Made by a program: the position numbers and the translations under genes | Notes under the pieces: generated by a model | Told to the model about the DNA's origin: nothing | Databases searched by the model: none | The model's input: only the letters and a program-made list of their open reading frames with translations | Shown here: positions 8,508 to 17,390 of the stretch, in pieces | Position numbering within the stretch: position 1 is the first letter of the stretch | Layout: each line of letters opens with the position of its first letter | Source: Bacteroidota bacterium | Lineage (GTDB): Bacteria > Bacteroidota > Bacteroidia > AKYH767-A > JAHEYN01 | Assembly: GCA_023251555.1 (NCBI GenBank) | Contig: JAHEYN010000019.1 | Coordinates: 1 to 59,039 of the forward strand | Length of the DNA: 59,039 bases | Reading direction: 5' to 3'

Positions 8508-9158
8508 TCAGAAGTATTTAAGATCGTGGATAGTTTTCGCGGGATCTGCGGAAGAAAAGACTGCATTCCCGGCCACTAACACACTGGCACCGGCCTTCAC
8601 CAGGGACTGGGCGTTTGCCATGCCCACCCCACCGTCAATCTCTATAAGAGCTCTGCTGGCTTTTTCCATCATCAGCGTTTTAAGAGAAGTGATTTTCTGG
8701 AAAGTATTTTCAATGAATTGCTGTCCGCCGAATCCGGGGTTGACCGACATAAGGCATACCATGTCAATATCTGAAATAACTTCGGATAGCACTTGTACGG
8801 AAGTGTGCGGGTTAAGGGCTACAGCAGCTTTCATCCCCATTTCTTTTATTGCCTCAAGCGTCCTGTGGAGGTGAATGTCAGCCTCGTAATGAATGGTGAT
8901 GCTGTCTGCGCCGCAATCCCTGAAGCGGGAGAGATACTTGTCGGGTTGAATAATCATCAGGTGGACATCAAGTGGCTTTTTGGCGATTTTTTTTACGGCA
9001 GACAATACAGGAAAACCGAAAGAGATATTGGGAACGAACACCCCGTCCATAACATCAATATGAAGCCAGTCGGCTTTGCTTTTGTTAACCATTTCAATGT
9101 CCCTGCCGAGGTTGGCAAAATCTGCCGACAAAATAGAGGGTGCTACTAAATGAACCAT
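8508..9158 (-). CDS. rpe: Ribulose-phosphate 3-epimerase
   Basis: A 216-residue TIM-barrel enzyme interconverting D-ribulose 5-phosphate and D-xylulose 5-phosphate in the pentose phosphate pathway. Signatures are APSILSADFANLG at the N-terminus, HIDVMDGVFVPNISFG with the catalytic aspartate and metal histidine, LMSVNPGFGGQQFI, and the second catalytic aspartate in IEIDGGVG. Length and motifs are normal. The ATG at 9158 is immediately preceded by a perfect -7 box, so the message may be leaderless or start from a second box a few bases further up. Confidence 0.95.
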   Translation of the reverse strand: MVHLVAPSILSADFANLGRDIEMVNKSKADWLHIDVMDGVFVPNISFGFPVLSAVKKIAKKPLDVHLMIIQPDKYLSRFRDCGADSITIHYEADIHLHRTLEAIKEMGMKAAVALNPHTSVQVLSEVISDIDMVCLMSVNPGFGGQQFIENTFQKITSLKTLMMEKASRALIEIDGGVGMANAQSLVKAGASVLVAGNAVFSSADPAKTIHDLKYF

Positions 9159-9162
9159 GGTG

Positions 9163-9188
9163 CAAAGATAAGAGAGTTTGCAAAAGTA
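9163..9188 (-). promoter_or_regulatory. Two overlapping-range -7 boxes before rpe
   Basis: On the minus strand TATCTTTG (9170-9163) lies only 4 bp before the ATG and TACTTTTG (9188-9181) 22 bp before it. Both match TANNTTTG. The first would give a leaderless mRNA and the second a leader of about 15 nt. Neither has a TTG at N20. Confidence 0.45.
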
Positions 9189-9220
9189 GGGCGCTTGCCC
9201 GGGAGAGAAAATAAATACTG

Positions 9221-11155
9221 TCAGCGGGGGGGCTGAGGCAGTTTGTTTTCCTCTGGTTTTTTCTTCCCGAGTTCGCCCGTTACGCGGAACTCCACTCTCC
9301 TGTTCATCTGCTGGCCTTCGAAATTATCCGATCCGTCCGGGGTGGTGTTGGGGGCAATGGGCCTGGATTCCCCGTATCCTTTTGCGGTAAGGCGTTTTTT
9401 CGGGATTCCGCGGGATACAAGATATTGCACGATGGTTTCCGCCCTTTTCTGGGAGAGGCGTAAGTTGTAATCTTCCAGGCCTATGCTGTCGGTGTGGGCT
9501 GATACTTCAACGATCAGGGTAGGTGTATCGGAGAGAAAATCCACCAGTCTTTCCATTTCATCTTTTGAATCCGGCCTGAGGGTAAACTTATCAAAATCGA
9601 AATAGATATTTGTAAGCGTGTAGGTTTTATCCTTTTCCAGCTTATCGCTTAGGTGAAAGTCCAGCCTCGAAGTGTCTGACGACACAATGGAAGGTGTCAC
9701 ACTTTTTATTTTCGAGATGGAATCGCGCAGTGCGTTGTAAACAGCTTCGTTCGTGTATTTAAACCGGTAGATATCGTCACAGCAGGAAGAACCTCCGGAG
9801 GCCAATCCGCCCGGCCTGTTGGAGACGAGATAGCCTGCATCCCTTTCGGAGAGCACGAAGCCGAAGTCGTCGTAGCTTGAATTGATGGGTATGCCCATAT
9901 TTTCCGGTGCCGACCACCGGGTCACCGTCCCCGAAGCTTTGAGCGAATCAGGCCTCTTTGAAATATATGTTACATCCCATGAAACCACATTCCACCTTGA
10001 TTTGAAAACATCAAGCCCACCGTAACTTTTCCACCCGTCGGAACTGAAATACAGTGTTTGTGTTGCGAAGTCATAATAGGGGCTTTTCTCATCACCGGCG
10101 GTATTGATGTTGGGGCCGAGATTAACGGCAGGGGAGTAGTCGCTGGTGTTTCTGGCTTTTATTGAGAACCATATATCTGATCCTCCTCTTCCTCCCGGGC
10201 GGTCGGAGGTAAAGAACAGCACCTCCTCATTTTTACTGTTGGTGCCGATGCCCGGCTGGGTTGTGGAATATTTCTCATCATTTACCTGAGGCCCCATCCG
10301 GAAGGGGTTTCCCCACTTACCGTCTTTCTGCTCACTCATGTATATAGCGCAGATCATTTTCTCATTGGCATCGGTCTGGCACCGGTTAAAGAAAAATCTT
10401 TTCCTGTCAAGAGAAAAGGTTCCGTTGGCTGTGTGAACCTGTTTGCTGTTGAAAGGGCCATCCGTGTATTCCTGCACGGAAACCTGCCCGTTGTCCTGGA
10501 TTGTTCCCCTGTATAGTTTTACAAGGAGGGTATCGCTTCCCTTTTCCGCCAGGTTCACGAGGCGGTTAACGGCCATGGAGGAGAAGATAAAGTTTTTCTC
10601 TCCGTCAGGCAGGGGGGAGAAATTGGAGTTAGAAGTGTTCACATTTCTGCCAGCGTTCAAAACATTTACAGGCAGGGTATCCTTCACCGTGGCCAGAGAA
10701 AATTTGCAATCTTCGATTTCTTTGAGGGCAATGCTGCGGTACAGTTCGGGGTTGGTGTCTTTATATACTTTATAGAAATTCTTAAAAACTCCGGTTGCAG
10801 TATCGTATTCGCCGAGAACCTTTAGAATAGAGGCATACTTCAGCTTTGCAATGGTGTATTTCGAGGAGTTTATTTTAATGGTTTTACTGTACCAGTCCCT
10901 TGCGTTTTCATAATCACGCACAGCATAAAAAGATTCGCCGAGCCTGTATGCATAGTCCTGGTTTTCGGGTTCCAGCCTGTTAAGCTGAAGGTACAGGTCA
11001 ATGGCAGTGTAATAATTGGCGGTCCGGAAAGCATAATCGGCGAGCTGGGCAGCCTTGTATTTATTAATATCGGGCTTATCCTGACCCTGTGAAAGCACAG
11101 GGGCGGCCATGATCAGGATGAGGGCACAGAATGTGTTTTTTAAAGGCGTAAGCAC
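9221..11155 (-). CDS. OmpA-family protein with TPR and PD40/WD40-like propeller (PorE-like)
   Basis: A 644-residue envelope protein. It begins with GTG at 11155 and a signal peptide (CALILIMAAPVLSQGQ). Residues about 35-150 contain TPR-like helices (AAQLADYAFRTANYYTAIDLYLQLNRLEPEN). Residues about 180-460 form a PD40-type beta-propeller with FSSM, FFTSDRPGGRGGSDIWF, LYFSSDGWKSYGGLDVF and YLVSNRPGGLASG repeats. The last 110 residues are an OmpA peptidoglycan-binding domain: FDFDKFTLRPDSKDEM, then VEVSAHTDSIGLEDYNLRLSQKRAETI. The order TPR-propeller-OmpA resembles PorE of the T9SS, but the intervening carboxypeptidase-regulatory domain is not evident and no lipobox is seen. It overlaps the porP gene by 16 bp and is the third gene of the PKD-PorP-OmpA operon, so it probably links the surface protein system to peptidoglycan. 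Confidence 0.85.
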   Translation of the reverse strand: MLTPLKNTFCALILIMAAPVLSQGQDKPDINKYKAAQLADYAFRTANYYTAIDLYLQLNRLEPENQDYAYRLGESFYAVRDYENARDWYSKTIKINSSKYTIAKLKYASILKVLGEYDTATGVFKNFYKVYKDTNPELYRSIALKEIEDCKFSLATVKDTLPVNVLNAGRNVNTSNSNFSPLPDGEKNFIFSSMAVNRLVNLAEKGSDTLLVKLYRGTIQDNGQVSVQEYTDGPFNSKQVHTANGTFSLDRKRFFFNRCQTDANEKMICAIYMSEQKDGKWGNPFRMGPQVNDEKYSTTQPGIGTNSKNEEVLFFTSDRPGGRGGSDIWFSIKARNTSDYSPAVNLGPNINTAGDEKSPYYDFATQTLYFSSDGWKSYGGLDVFKSRWNVVSWDVTYISKRPDSLKASGTVTRWSAPENMGIPINSSYDDFGFVLSERDAGYLVSNRPGGLASGGSSCCDDIYRFKYTNEAVYNALRDSISKIKSVTPSIVSSDTSRLDFHLSDKLEKDKTYTLTNIYFDFDKFTLRPDSKDEMERLVDFLSDTPTLIVEVSAHTDSIGLEDYNLRLSQKRAETIVQYLVSRGIPKKRLTAKGYGESRPIAPNTTPDGSDNFEGQQMNRRVEFRVTGELGKKKPEENKLPQPPR

Positions 11156-12159
11156 GGTTGAAGTATTGGCAGCCGGTTTTTCCCGGGCAGCAGTTTGCTG
11201 GTGTAAAGAATGCTCAGCTCCAGGCCTCCCTGGTAGTTGCTTGCAGGGTGGAAGCCTGAGAGGTTGATATCATAGCCTATGTTCACTTTCCATTTTTCAT
11301 ATTCCATTCCTGTTACAAAAATGAGTGCATCTCCTACACGGTAGCTTCCGCCTGCGCTGAAGTTAATGTTAAGGTTCCTTTCATTTCTTAGGGCGCGCTC
11401 CCATATTACTCCAACCAGCACTTCCCTGGCCTGTGTCTGTGACATATACAGTATGTGGGGGTACAAGGCCATGCCGGGGCCTGCAGACAGCCTTGCATCC
11501 CAGTGAAACACAGATCGCCAGGGCAGGTTGTAGATACCATTAAGGAGAGAAGCCTCAGGCTTATTGATATGGAAAAAAGCGAGGCCTGCATTCATGGACG
11601 GGCCTTTGGGCTGTTCGTAGTGGTAATGCACCCCTGTGCGGATGTCGAGGCGGGTAAAGGCGGGATTGACAGTGTTTTCGTGGCTGTCAATACCGGTGTT
11701 GAATTCTTCGCCTGAGAACTGGTTCCCGAAGGTCATGGAGGAATAGTCAGCCCTTTTCTGGAAGAGGCCGGACTGGAGGCCGAGAGAAAGAGTATGTTCC
11801 CTGTGGTAGCCGAAGTTAAGATGGTATGCTGTGCTTAACATAAGCTGCATGCTGCTCATTCCACCGCCTGCGGTTTTATCACTGACAAGGAGGAAACCTG
11901 CTCCGAGGGCATCTCCTTTAAACCTGTCCTGGAACAAGCGGAAATCCGTTGAGATGGAAGAAGTGGTAAAAGGAGAAGCCACGCTGCCCCACTGGTTTCT
12001 CTGGTTAAGCACAGCTCTCATATTGCCCCTGATGTCTCCGGTAAGTGCAGGGTCAAGAGTCAGGGGCGAGTAATAGAACTGGGAGAGGTGCACGTCCTGG
12101 CCTTTTGCGGTTAAGGCGAAGAGGAACAGGTTGGGTAATATGAAAAACAGTTTCTTCAT
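11140..12159 (-). CDS. PorP/SprF-family type IX secretion outer-membrane protein
   Basis: A 339-residue protein with a signal peptide (MKKLFFILPNLFLFALTAKG) and the PorP/SprF signature right after cleavage: QDVHLSQFYYSPLTLDPALTGDIRGNMRAVLNQRNQWGSV. The rest is an outer-membrane beta-barrel rich in aromatic strands. SprF-type proteins are needed for export or anchoring of SprB-like adhesins with type B sorting domains, and the gene directly upstream encodes exactly such a protein. The start ATG overlaps the stop of the adhesin gene by four bases (ATGA), and its own 3' end overlaps the OmpA gene by 16 bp, so the three products are probably made in a fixed ratio. I give no symbol because Bacteroidota carry many PorP/SprF paralogues. 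Confidence 0.9.
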   Translation of the reverse strand: MKKLFFILPNLFLFALTAKGQDVHLSQFYYSPLTLDPALTGDIRGNMRAVLNQRNQWGSVASPFTTSSISTDFRLFQDRFKGDALGAGFLLVSDKTAGGGMSSMQLMLSTAYHLNFGYHREHTLSLGLQSGLFQKRADYSSMTFGNQFSGEEFNTGIDSHENTVNPAFTRLDIRTGVHYHYEQPKGPSMNAGLAFFHINKPEASLLNGIYNLPWRSVFHWDARLSAGPGMALYPHILYMSQTQAREVLVGVIWERALRNERNLNINFSAGGSYRVGDALIFVTGMEYEKWKVNIGYDINLSGFHPASNYQGGLELSILYTSKLLPGKNRLPILQPCLRL

Positions 12160-15100
12160 CGGATCAGCGTAAACACTCCTTTCTGAAGAATCGTCTGGTC
12201 AGAGTCGGCGGCTTTTGCAAGGATATAATAGCTGTAGGTATCAGTATCCTGCAGCACTCCGTTGTAAGTACCGTCCCATCCGTCATTGATGTTTTGTGTT
12301 TCATAAACCATCTGGCCCCACCGGTTAAAAATCTTAAATGCAACAAGAGATCCTATGCCTGCATACAGGATGTTTATTTTGTCATTTGTTCCGTCTCCGT
12401 TAGGGGTGAAAGCTGTCGGCAGCCTCACAAAAGCTTTGGAGGAGATATAAATTGTTGCGGAAGCCGTATCGGAACATCCACCGTTTACAGCAACAAGCTG
12501 CACTTCGTATTCCCCGCTCTGCGCAGGATATGTGTATGAGGGGTTTTGCTGAAGGGAAGAGTCCCCGTTGCCGAAATGCCAGAGGAGATAAGAAGCACTT
12601 ACAGACTGGCTTACAAAGTTGATGGTTGAATTGCCGATGGTAGGATAAACCGGTGTATAAGCGAACTGTGCCTGGGGCAGGTAGTAGGCATTGAGGTGTA
12701 TGATGCTGTCGCGCACGCAGTCTCCGCCGGCATATGTGTATGTGAGTTTTACGTCATAAGGTCCGGGGGCGGCATAGGTATGCGAAACCGTATTGCCTGA
12801 AGCGGAAGCGCTGTCGCCGAACTCCCAGTTCACGGATGATACAATTACAGAGGTATCCTTGTTCTGGAAAGAGAAGCTGATTTTCAGCGGTGCATCGCAT
12901 TTCATGCTGTCGGCGATAATCTCAAGGTCAGGAGCCTTATGTACGACCACTTTTTTGGAAAATGCTGCGGAGGGGCATCCCAGGCTGGTAAGGGCGGAAA
13001 GGGTAACGCTGTACGTTCCTGAGTTGAGAAATTTGTGAACAGGGTATGCGGAAGTGCTTGTGTCGCCGTCGCCGAAATTCCAGAGATAGGTAACAGGAAA
13101 CAGGTGTTCTGTAAGGTTGTCGAAGAGTATGCTGTCATTATCGCAGCGGAGGGTGTCTCCGAAGCGGAAATCCGGAAGAGCCCCGTCGGCGTATATAGTA
13201 TCTGATGACGGAACGGTATAGATACAGCCTGCAGTATCATGAAGGATGAGGTTGGGGGTAAATGCCCCGGGAGTGGTGTATGTATGTATCACGCTGTCGC
13301 CCTTGCCGGCGGATGAAAGGAACAGGACGGAGCCATCGCCGAAATCCCAGTAGTAAAGATCGGCGTTAATTGCTGTGGCTTTGAATGTGGCGGTAAAAGG
13401 AATACAGGAGGTGTCGGGTGTGAATGAGAATGTTCCCCTTGGTCCGGCAATCTTAACGAGGCTGTTTTTTGTAACTGTGTCCGTACAGCCGTTGGAAGAA
13501 GTGGTGATTAATTTCACGCTGAAGTCTCCTGAAACTGTATAATAGTGAACAGGATTCTGAAGTGAAGAAGTCACGCTGTCTCCGAAGTCCCATTCCCACT
13601 TTGAAATCCCGGGAGGGGAGGTCAAATCGGTAAAGGAAATGGGCGAGGGGGGGCAGGCTCCGAAGAGGGTGTCTGTTTTAAATGCTCCTGCCGGAAGGGC
13701 ATTTACCGTAATGAAGGCCGGCTGAGTCATTGTGTCCCTGCAAGCCGAAGAGTCTGTTACTATGAGATTCACGGTGTAAGTTCCGGATGTGCTGTAAATA
13801 TGCACAGGGGCGGCAGCAGAGGCGGTGTCGCCGTCGCCGAAATTCCATAGATAAGAAATGTTGTTGCCGGCCGACAGGTCTTTGAATACAGCCGTGGCTC
13901 CTTCGCATACTGATGCTGAGACAACGGAGAAATCTGCCGTGGGATGCACCACAGTGATAAGGTCATCCATCACGAGCGTATCAATGCACCCTTTGGCATT
14001 ATGCACTATGAGAGCGACATCGTACCTTCCCGTATCGGTATAAATGTGCACAGGGTTCTGGGAAGAGGAGTCTATGGGGCTTCCATCGCCGAAATCCCAG
14101 TATCTTTTGGTGATATAGGGTCTGGAGGAATCGGAGAAAGCGATGCTGAGAGGCTTGCACCCGTATGTTTTGTTAACGGAGAAGAGGGAGTATGCGTTAT
14201 TGACCACGATGGTATCATAGTTGGTGTAAGTGCAGTGCGAAGTGTCGTACTTCCCGTCCCCGCAGCACCAGTACATCAGGTCAACCGTAATTTGTTCTTT
14301 TATAATATATGTGCCGGTATCCCGGTATGTATGAGCAGGGCTTTTGTAAGAGCCCGAGGTGTATCCGCCGTTGCTGTGGACAGGCTGCACGGTATCTGTT
14401 CCGAACATGGCACGGGGTACGGTGTCGAAATAATTCACCACTTCCGTTATGGTATCATTGGCAAGAGTGTCCCCGTCGCCGAAATCCCACCTCCATCTTC
14501 TTATCTCCCCGTAAAAACTTTTGGATGTATCCGAGAAGTTAAAAGTGTTGGAAGCAAGGCAGGCTGCCTGCTGGCTGGATGTGAAGCCGGTATGCACGCT
14601 GTCAATGACAACCATATAGTGAGGGTTGCCGTCTGTGCATCCTCCCGATTTGGTGCTGCTGTTATAGGTGGTGAGATAGAACTGGTAATGGCCTGCCCGG
14701 TTGAAAGTGATGTAGTTGATAGCCGAAGGGTTCCCGTCAAGATTGGTAGTCTGGTTTGTTTCAATGTGGACAACATAGAAAGAAACCACTGACTCATAAT
14801 TGGAGGAGTTGTTCGAAAACCCGAGTGTTATTGGCGGAGCGCATGCAGTAAGGTCTTCCTTGCCGGCAATGGAAGAGTCGGTATGAAAATAGGCAAGGTC
14901 GGTGCGAGGGGGAACATTGGGAAAGGTTTTCCGTATGGTGTCATTGCAGCCGTTGTAGCCGGCAACAAACTGCATGGTAACATAGCCCATGGGCCAGTGG
15001 CCGGTATCGAAAAAAGGATTTTGATCGAAAGCCGTATCCCCGACGGATTTTTTTGTTATGGTGTCATAAACAAAGTCCCATCGCCAGTTATTGACATGAA

Positions 15101-16757
15101 TGGAGGTGTCGTTAAATCCCGATTTGTCAAGATACTGGTACATGTTATGGAAGCAGGCTGTATCGCCGAAAGCAGTAATGAAATCAATATAGTCCGGGAG
15201 AATGCCTACTTTAATATAGTTCTGCCCGGTGATGGTGTCTTTGCAGCCCTTGGCTGTTGTTACAATAAGCGAAACAGTATACCTGCCTGTATCAATGTAT
15301 GTGTGCTGGGGGTTCTGCTGGCTTGATACCTGACCGTCGCCGAAATCCCATTGCCAGGCCACTACCGGATCCTGTGAAATGGATTTATCGGTGAAGCTTG
15401 TCAGGAAAGGTTTACAGCCCGAAGTGAGGTCAGCAGTGTAGCGGGCAAAGGGTTTCCAGAGGGAAATGTCTTTAGTAATGCCGGATTTGCATCCGAACTT
15501 GTTGGTGGCGGTGAGTGTTACGGTGAAGGTGTCAATGAGAACATCGGGAGCAACAGTATATGTGTGTGTGGGTGCTGCCGCAGAAGAGGTGGTCCCGTCG
15601 CCGAAAGCCCATGTATAAGTGACAGAATCTGTTCCGGCCGATTGATTATTGAAGCTAACAGTAAACGGCGACTGGCATACAAAGGAGTCTGCGAAAAATG
15701 CGGGCAGGGGAGGGATGTAAGTTTTTGTAACGGTATCGGAACATCCGCCGCCCATGGCGGTGATAAGGGTAATCGTGTAAGGTTGCGAAGAAGTATAGGT
15801 ATGCAGGGGATTCTGGTCGGTGGATGTACTCCCGTCGCCGAAACTCCAGCTCCATGACGAAGGCACTGGTGTTGTTTTATCGGTAAAAGCCAGGGTGAAA
15901 GTTTTTCCGGAGCAGTTGACGGAGTAGCTGAAGTCCGGCTGGAGGTTGAGTATATCCACCTGCTTTGTAACGGAGTCACTGCAGGATGCCGTGCTGATTA
16001 CCAGCTTTACGTTGTATGTTCCGGGCGAAGTATAGGTATGGGAAGGGTTAGAGGCGGAAGATGAATCTCCGTCGCCGAAAAACCACCTGAAGGAAAGCCC
16101 CGTGCCCTTGGAGGTGTTTGTAAAAAAGACATCAGCCGGGGCAGGACATACGGAGGTATAGGAGGAGAAGTCGGGTTTTATTTCCCCGACGGCAATATAA
16201 GAAGGCCTGGAATAGTAGTCCTGGCAGCCGTTGGCGTCAACCACTATCAGTGATACATCATAGGTTCCCGGGGCGGTATAGGTGTACGAAGGGTTCTGCT
16301 GCGTGGAAACGCCACCGTCGCCGAAAGTCCAGAACCAGCTTGCAATGGAGTTGGATAGCGGGATGGTCTGGTCGAAAAAGTTTACACTGAAAGGGATGCA
16401 TCCTGCGGTGTCATTTGCGGAAAAATTGCTTATGGGAGCTGAGTAAGCGGCAATGTAATAGGGTTTTACAAGCGTATCGCTGCCCTGTGCATTTGAAACA
16501 ACGAGGGTTACGGTATATACACCGGGGCTTGTGTAAAATGCCCCCGGATTTTGGTCTGTGGAAGTGTTGCCGTTGCCGAAGTCCCATTTCCAGGAAACAG
16601 GACTCCCGGACGACTGGTCAGTAAACTGTACTATTACAGGTGCACAGATGGAAGTGTTTCCCGCAGAAAAATTTGCTGCAGGCTGGGCAGAGGCAGGCAG
16701 GCAGAATAAACCGCACAAAAGAAATATAATGAAGGAAAAGAGAGAAGGTAAGCGCAT
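12156..16757 (-). CDS. Giant PKD-repeat adhesin with gliding-motility-associated type B sorting domain (SprB-like)
   Basis: A 1533-residue secreted protein. The signal peptide is FSFIIFLLCGLFCLPASAQP. About 15 PKD or PKD-like domains follow, each with the core W-x-FGDG-x-S...NP-x-H-x-Y...G-x-Y-x-V-x-L and usually a cysteine near its start and another in G-C-x-D. One or two units near residues 550-740 are degenerate. The final about 90 residues are the CHU_C/gliding-motility type B sorting domain: LPTAFTPNGDGTNDKINI, FKIFNRWGQMVYET, DGWDGTYNG, GVFTLIR. The ATG at 16757 is preferred over a TTG one codon earlier. It is the first gene of an operon with PorP/SprF and an OmpA protein. Family knowledge suggests a surface adhesin or filament, by analogy to SprB, which moves along the cell during gliding. 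Actual motility is inference. Many large antisense ORFs here are shadows of the GC-rich repeats. Confidence 0.9.
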   Translation of the reverse strand: MRLPSLFSFIIFLLCGLFCLPASAQPAANFSAGNTSICAPVIVQFTDQSSGSPVSWKWDFGNGNTSTDQNPGAFYTSPGVYTVTLVVSNAQGSDTLVKPYYIAAYSAPISNFSANDTAGCIPFSVNFFDQTIPLSNSIASWFWTFGDGGVSTQQNPSYTYTAPGTYDVSLIVVDANGCQDYYSRPSYIAVGEIKPDFSSYTSVCPAPADVFFTNTSKGTGLSFRWFFGDGDSSSASNPSHTYTSPGTYNVKLVISTASCSDSVTKQVDILNLQPDFSYSVNCSGKTFTLAFTDKTTPVPSSWSWSFGDGSTSTDQNPLHTYTSSQPYTITLITAMGGGCSDTVTKTYIPPLPAFFADSFVCQSPFTVSFNNQSAGTDSVTYTWAFGDGTTSSAAAPTHTYTVAPDVLIDTFTVTLTATNKFGCKSGITKDISLWKPFARYTADLTSGCKPFLTSFTDKSISQDPVVAWQWDFGDGQVSSQQNPQHTYIDTGRYTVSLIVTTAKGCKDTITGQNYIKVGILPDYIDFITAFGDTACFHNMYQYLDKSGFNDTSIHVNNWRWDFVYDTITKKSVGDTAFDQNPFFDTGHWPMGYVTMQFVAGYNGCNDTIRKTFPNVPPRTDLAYFHTDSSIAGKEDLTACAPPITLGFSNNSSNYESVVSFYVVHIETNQTTNLDGNPSAINYITFNRAGHYQFYLTTYNSSTKSGGCTDGNPHYMVVIDSVHTGFTSSQQAACLASNTFNFSDTSKSFYGEIRRWRWDFGDGDTLANDTITEVVNYFDTVPRAMFGTDTVQPVHSNGGYTSGSYKSPAHTYRDTGTYIIKEQITVDLMYWCCGDGKYDTSHCTYTNYDTIVVNNAYSLFSVNKTYGCKPLSIAFSDSSRPYITKRYWDFGDGSPIDSSSQNPVHIYTDTGRYDVALIVHNAKGCIDTLVMDDLITVVHPTADFSVVSASVCEGATAVFKDLSAGNNISYLWNFGDGDTASAAAPVHIYSTSGTYTVNLIVTDSSACRDTMTQPAFITVNALPAGAFKTDTLFGACPPSPISFTDLTSPPGISKWEWDFGDSVTSSLQNPVHYYTVSGDFSVKLITTSSNGCTDTVTKNSLVKIAGPRGTFSFTPDTSCIPFTATFKATAINADLYYWDFGDGSVLFLSSAGKGDSVIHTYTTPGAFTPNLILHDTAGCIYTVPSSDTIYADGALPDFRFGDTLRCDNDSILFDNLTEHLFPVTYLWNFGDGDTSTSAYPVHKFLNSGTYSVTLSALTSLGCPSAAFSKKVVVHKAPDLEIIADSMKCDAPLKISFSFQNKDTSVIVSSVNWEFGDSASASGNTVSHTYAAPGPYDVKLTYTYAGGDCVRDSIIHLNAYYLPQAQFAYTPVYPTIGNSTINFVSQSVSASYLLWHFGNGDSSLQQNPSYTYPAQSGEYEVQLVAVNGGCSDTASATIYISSKAFVRLPTAFTPNGDGTNDKINILYAGIGSLVAFKIFNRWGQMVYETQNINDGWDGTYNGVLQDTDTYSYYILAKAADSDQTILQKGVFTLIR

Positions 16758-16775
16758 CAAAATTCTTTATGTCCC

Positions 16776-16809
16776 CAAATATAATTATTTATCCCAAGTT
16801 ACGATTCAA
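16776..16809 (-). promoter_or_regulatory. Promoter of the PKD adhesin operon
   Basis: On the minus strand the -7 box TATATTTG (16783-16776) is a perfect TANNTTTG match. A TTG (16809-16807) stands 23 bp upstream, at the long end of the accepted spacing. The predicted start lies about 10-12 bp before the ATG at 16757, so the leader is very short. Confidence 0.55.
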
Positions 16810-16918
16810 CTTAACTTTTTTATGCAGTTGATCCGAAGGTAATTACGCGAGCGTGAAAAGTGATACATAATTTATAACTTAGCTGCCTTAAATTTTATAA
16901 TCTCTTAAATCTCCCCCT

Positions 16919-17386
16919 ATGAATATTAAAGCAGGCGACAAAGCCCCGGCATTCAGCCTGGTGGACAGCGATAAAAATAAAGTTTCACTGGCCGATTTCA
17001 GCGGCCATAATGTTATACTGCTCTTCTTCCCGGCAGCTTTTACAGGTGTTTGCACCAAAGAGCTTTGCCAGGTGAGGGACGAATTTTCCCTTTATGAAGG
17101 CCTTGATGCAAAGGTCCTCGGGATTTCCGTTGACGGAATATTTACCCTGAAAAAATTCAAAGAGCTGAACACCTACAACTTCCCTCTCCTTTCTGATTTT
17201 AACAAGGAAGCCTCCGCTGCCTATGGTGTACTCTATTCCGAGTGGAATTTCATGAAGGGTGTCTCAAAGCGTTCCACATTTGTAATAGACAAAGCAGGAA
17301 TAGTCCGCTTTGCGCAGATTTTGGAAAATGCAGGCGATTATCCTGATTTTGAGGGAGTGAAGAAAACGCTTCAGTCCCTGAAGTGA
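16919..17386 (+). CDS. Thioredoxin-dependent peroxiredoxin (BCP/PrxQ or AhpE type)
   Basis: A 155-residue cytoplasmic redoxin. The peroxidatic cysteine is Cys45 in FFPAAFTGVCTKELC. A second cysteine follows five residues later (Cys50), the spacing of the resolving cysteine in BCP/PrxQ enzymes, whereas AhpE usually lacks it. WNFMKGVSKRSTFVID and IVRFAQI are the usual C-terminal strand elements. It reduces H2O2 or organic peroxides with thioredoxin as electron donor. The ATG at 16919 starts the conserved NIKAGDKAPAFSL segment. Upstream, TAACTTAG (7 of 8 to no more than consensus level) is a weak -7 candidate. It converges on the ZIP gene with 4 bp between the stops. Confidence 0.88.
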   Translation: MNIKAGDKAPAFSLVDSDKNKVSLADFSGHNVILLFFPAAFTGVCTKELCQVRDEFSLYEGLDAKVLGISVDGIFTLKKFKELNTYNFPLLSDFNKEASAAYGVLYSEWNFMKGVSKRSTFVIDKAGIVRFAQILENAGDYPDFEGVKKTLQSLK

Positions 17387-17390
17387 TTCT

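Noticed and set aside
13944-14792. 282-codon open frame on the plus strand inside the PKD adhesin
   Set aside because: It is antisense to a clear coding region with repeats. The protein has no recognisable domain, and long shadows are expected in this composition.
12902-16100. Recurring CCGTCGCCGAAATCCCA-like strings in the PKD gene as a regulatory repeat
   Set aside because: They are the codons of the conserved WDFGDG motif in successive PKD domains and are explained by protein repetition.
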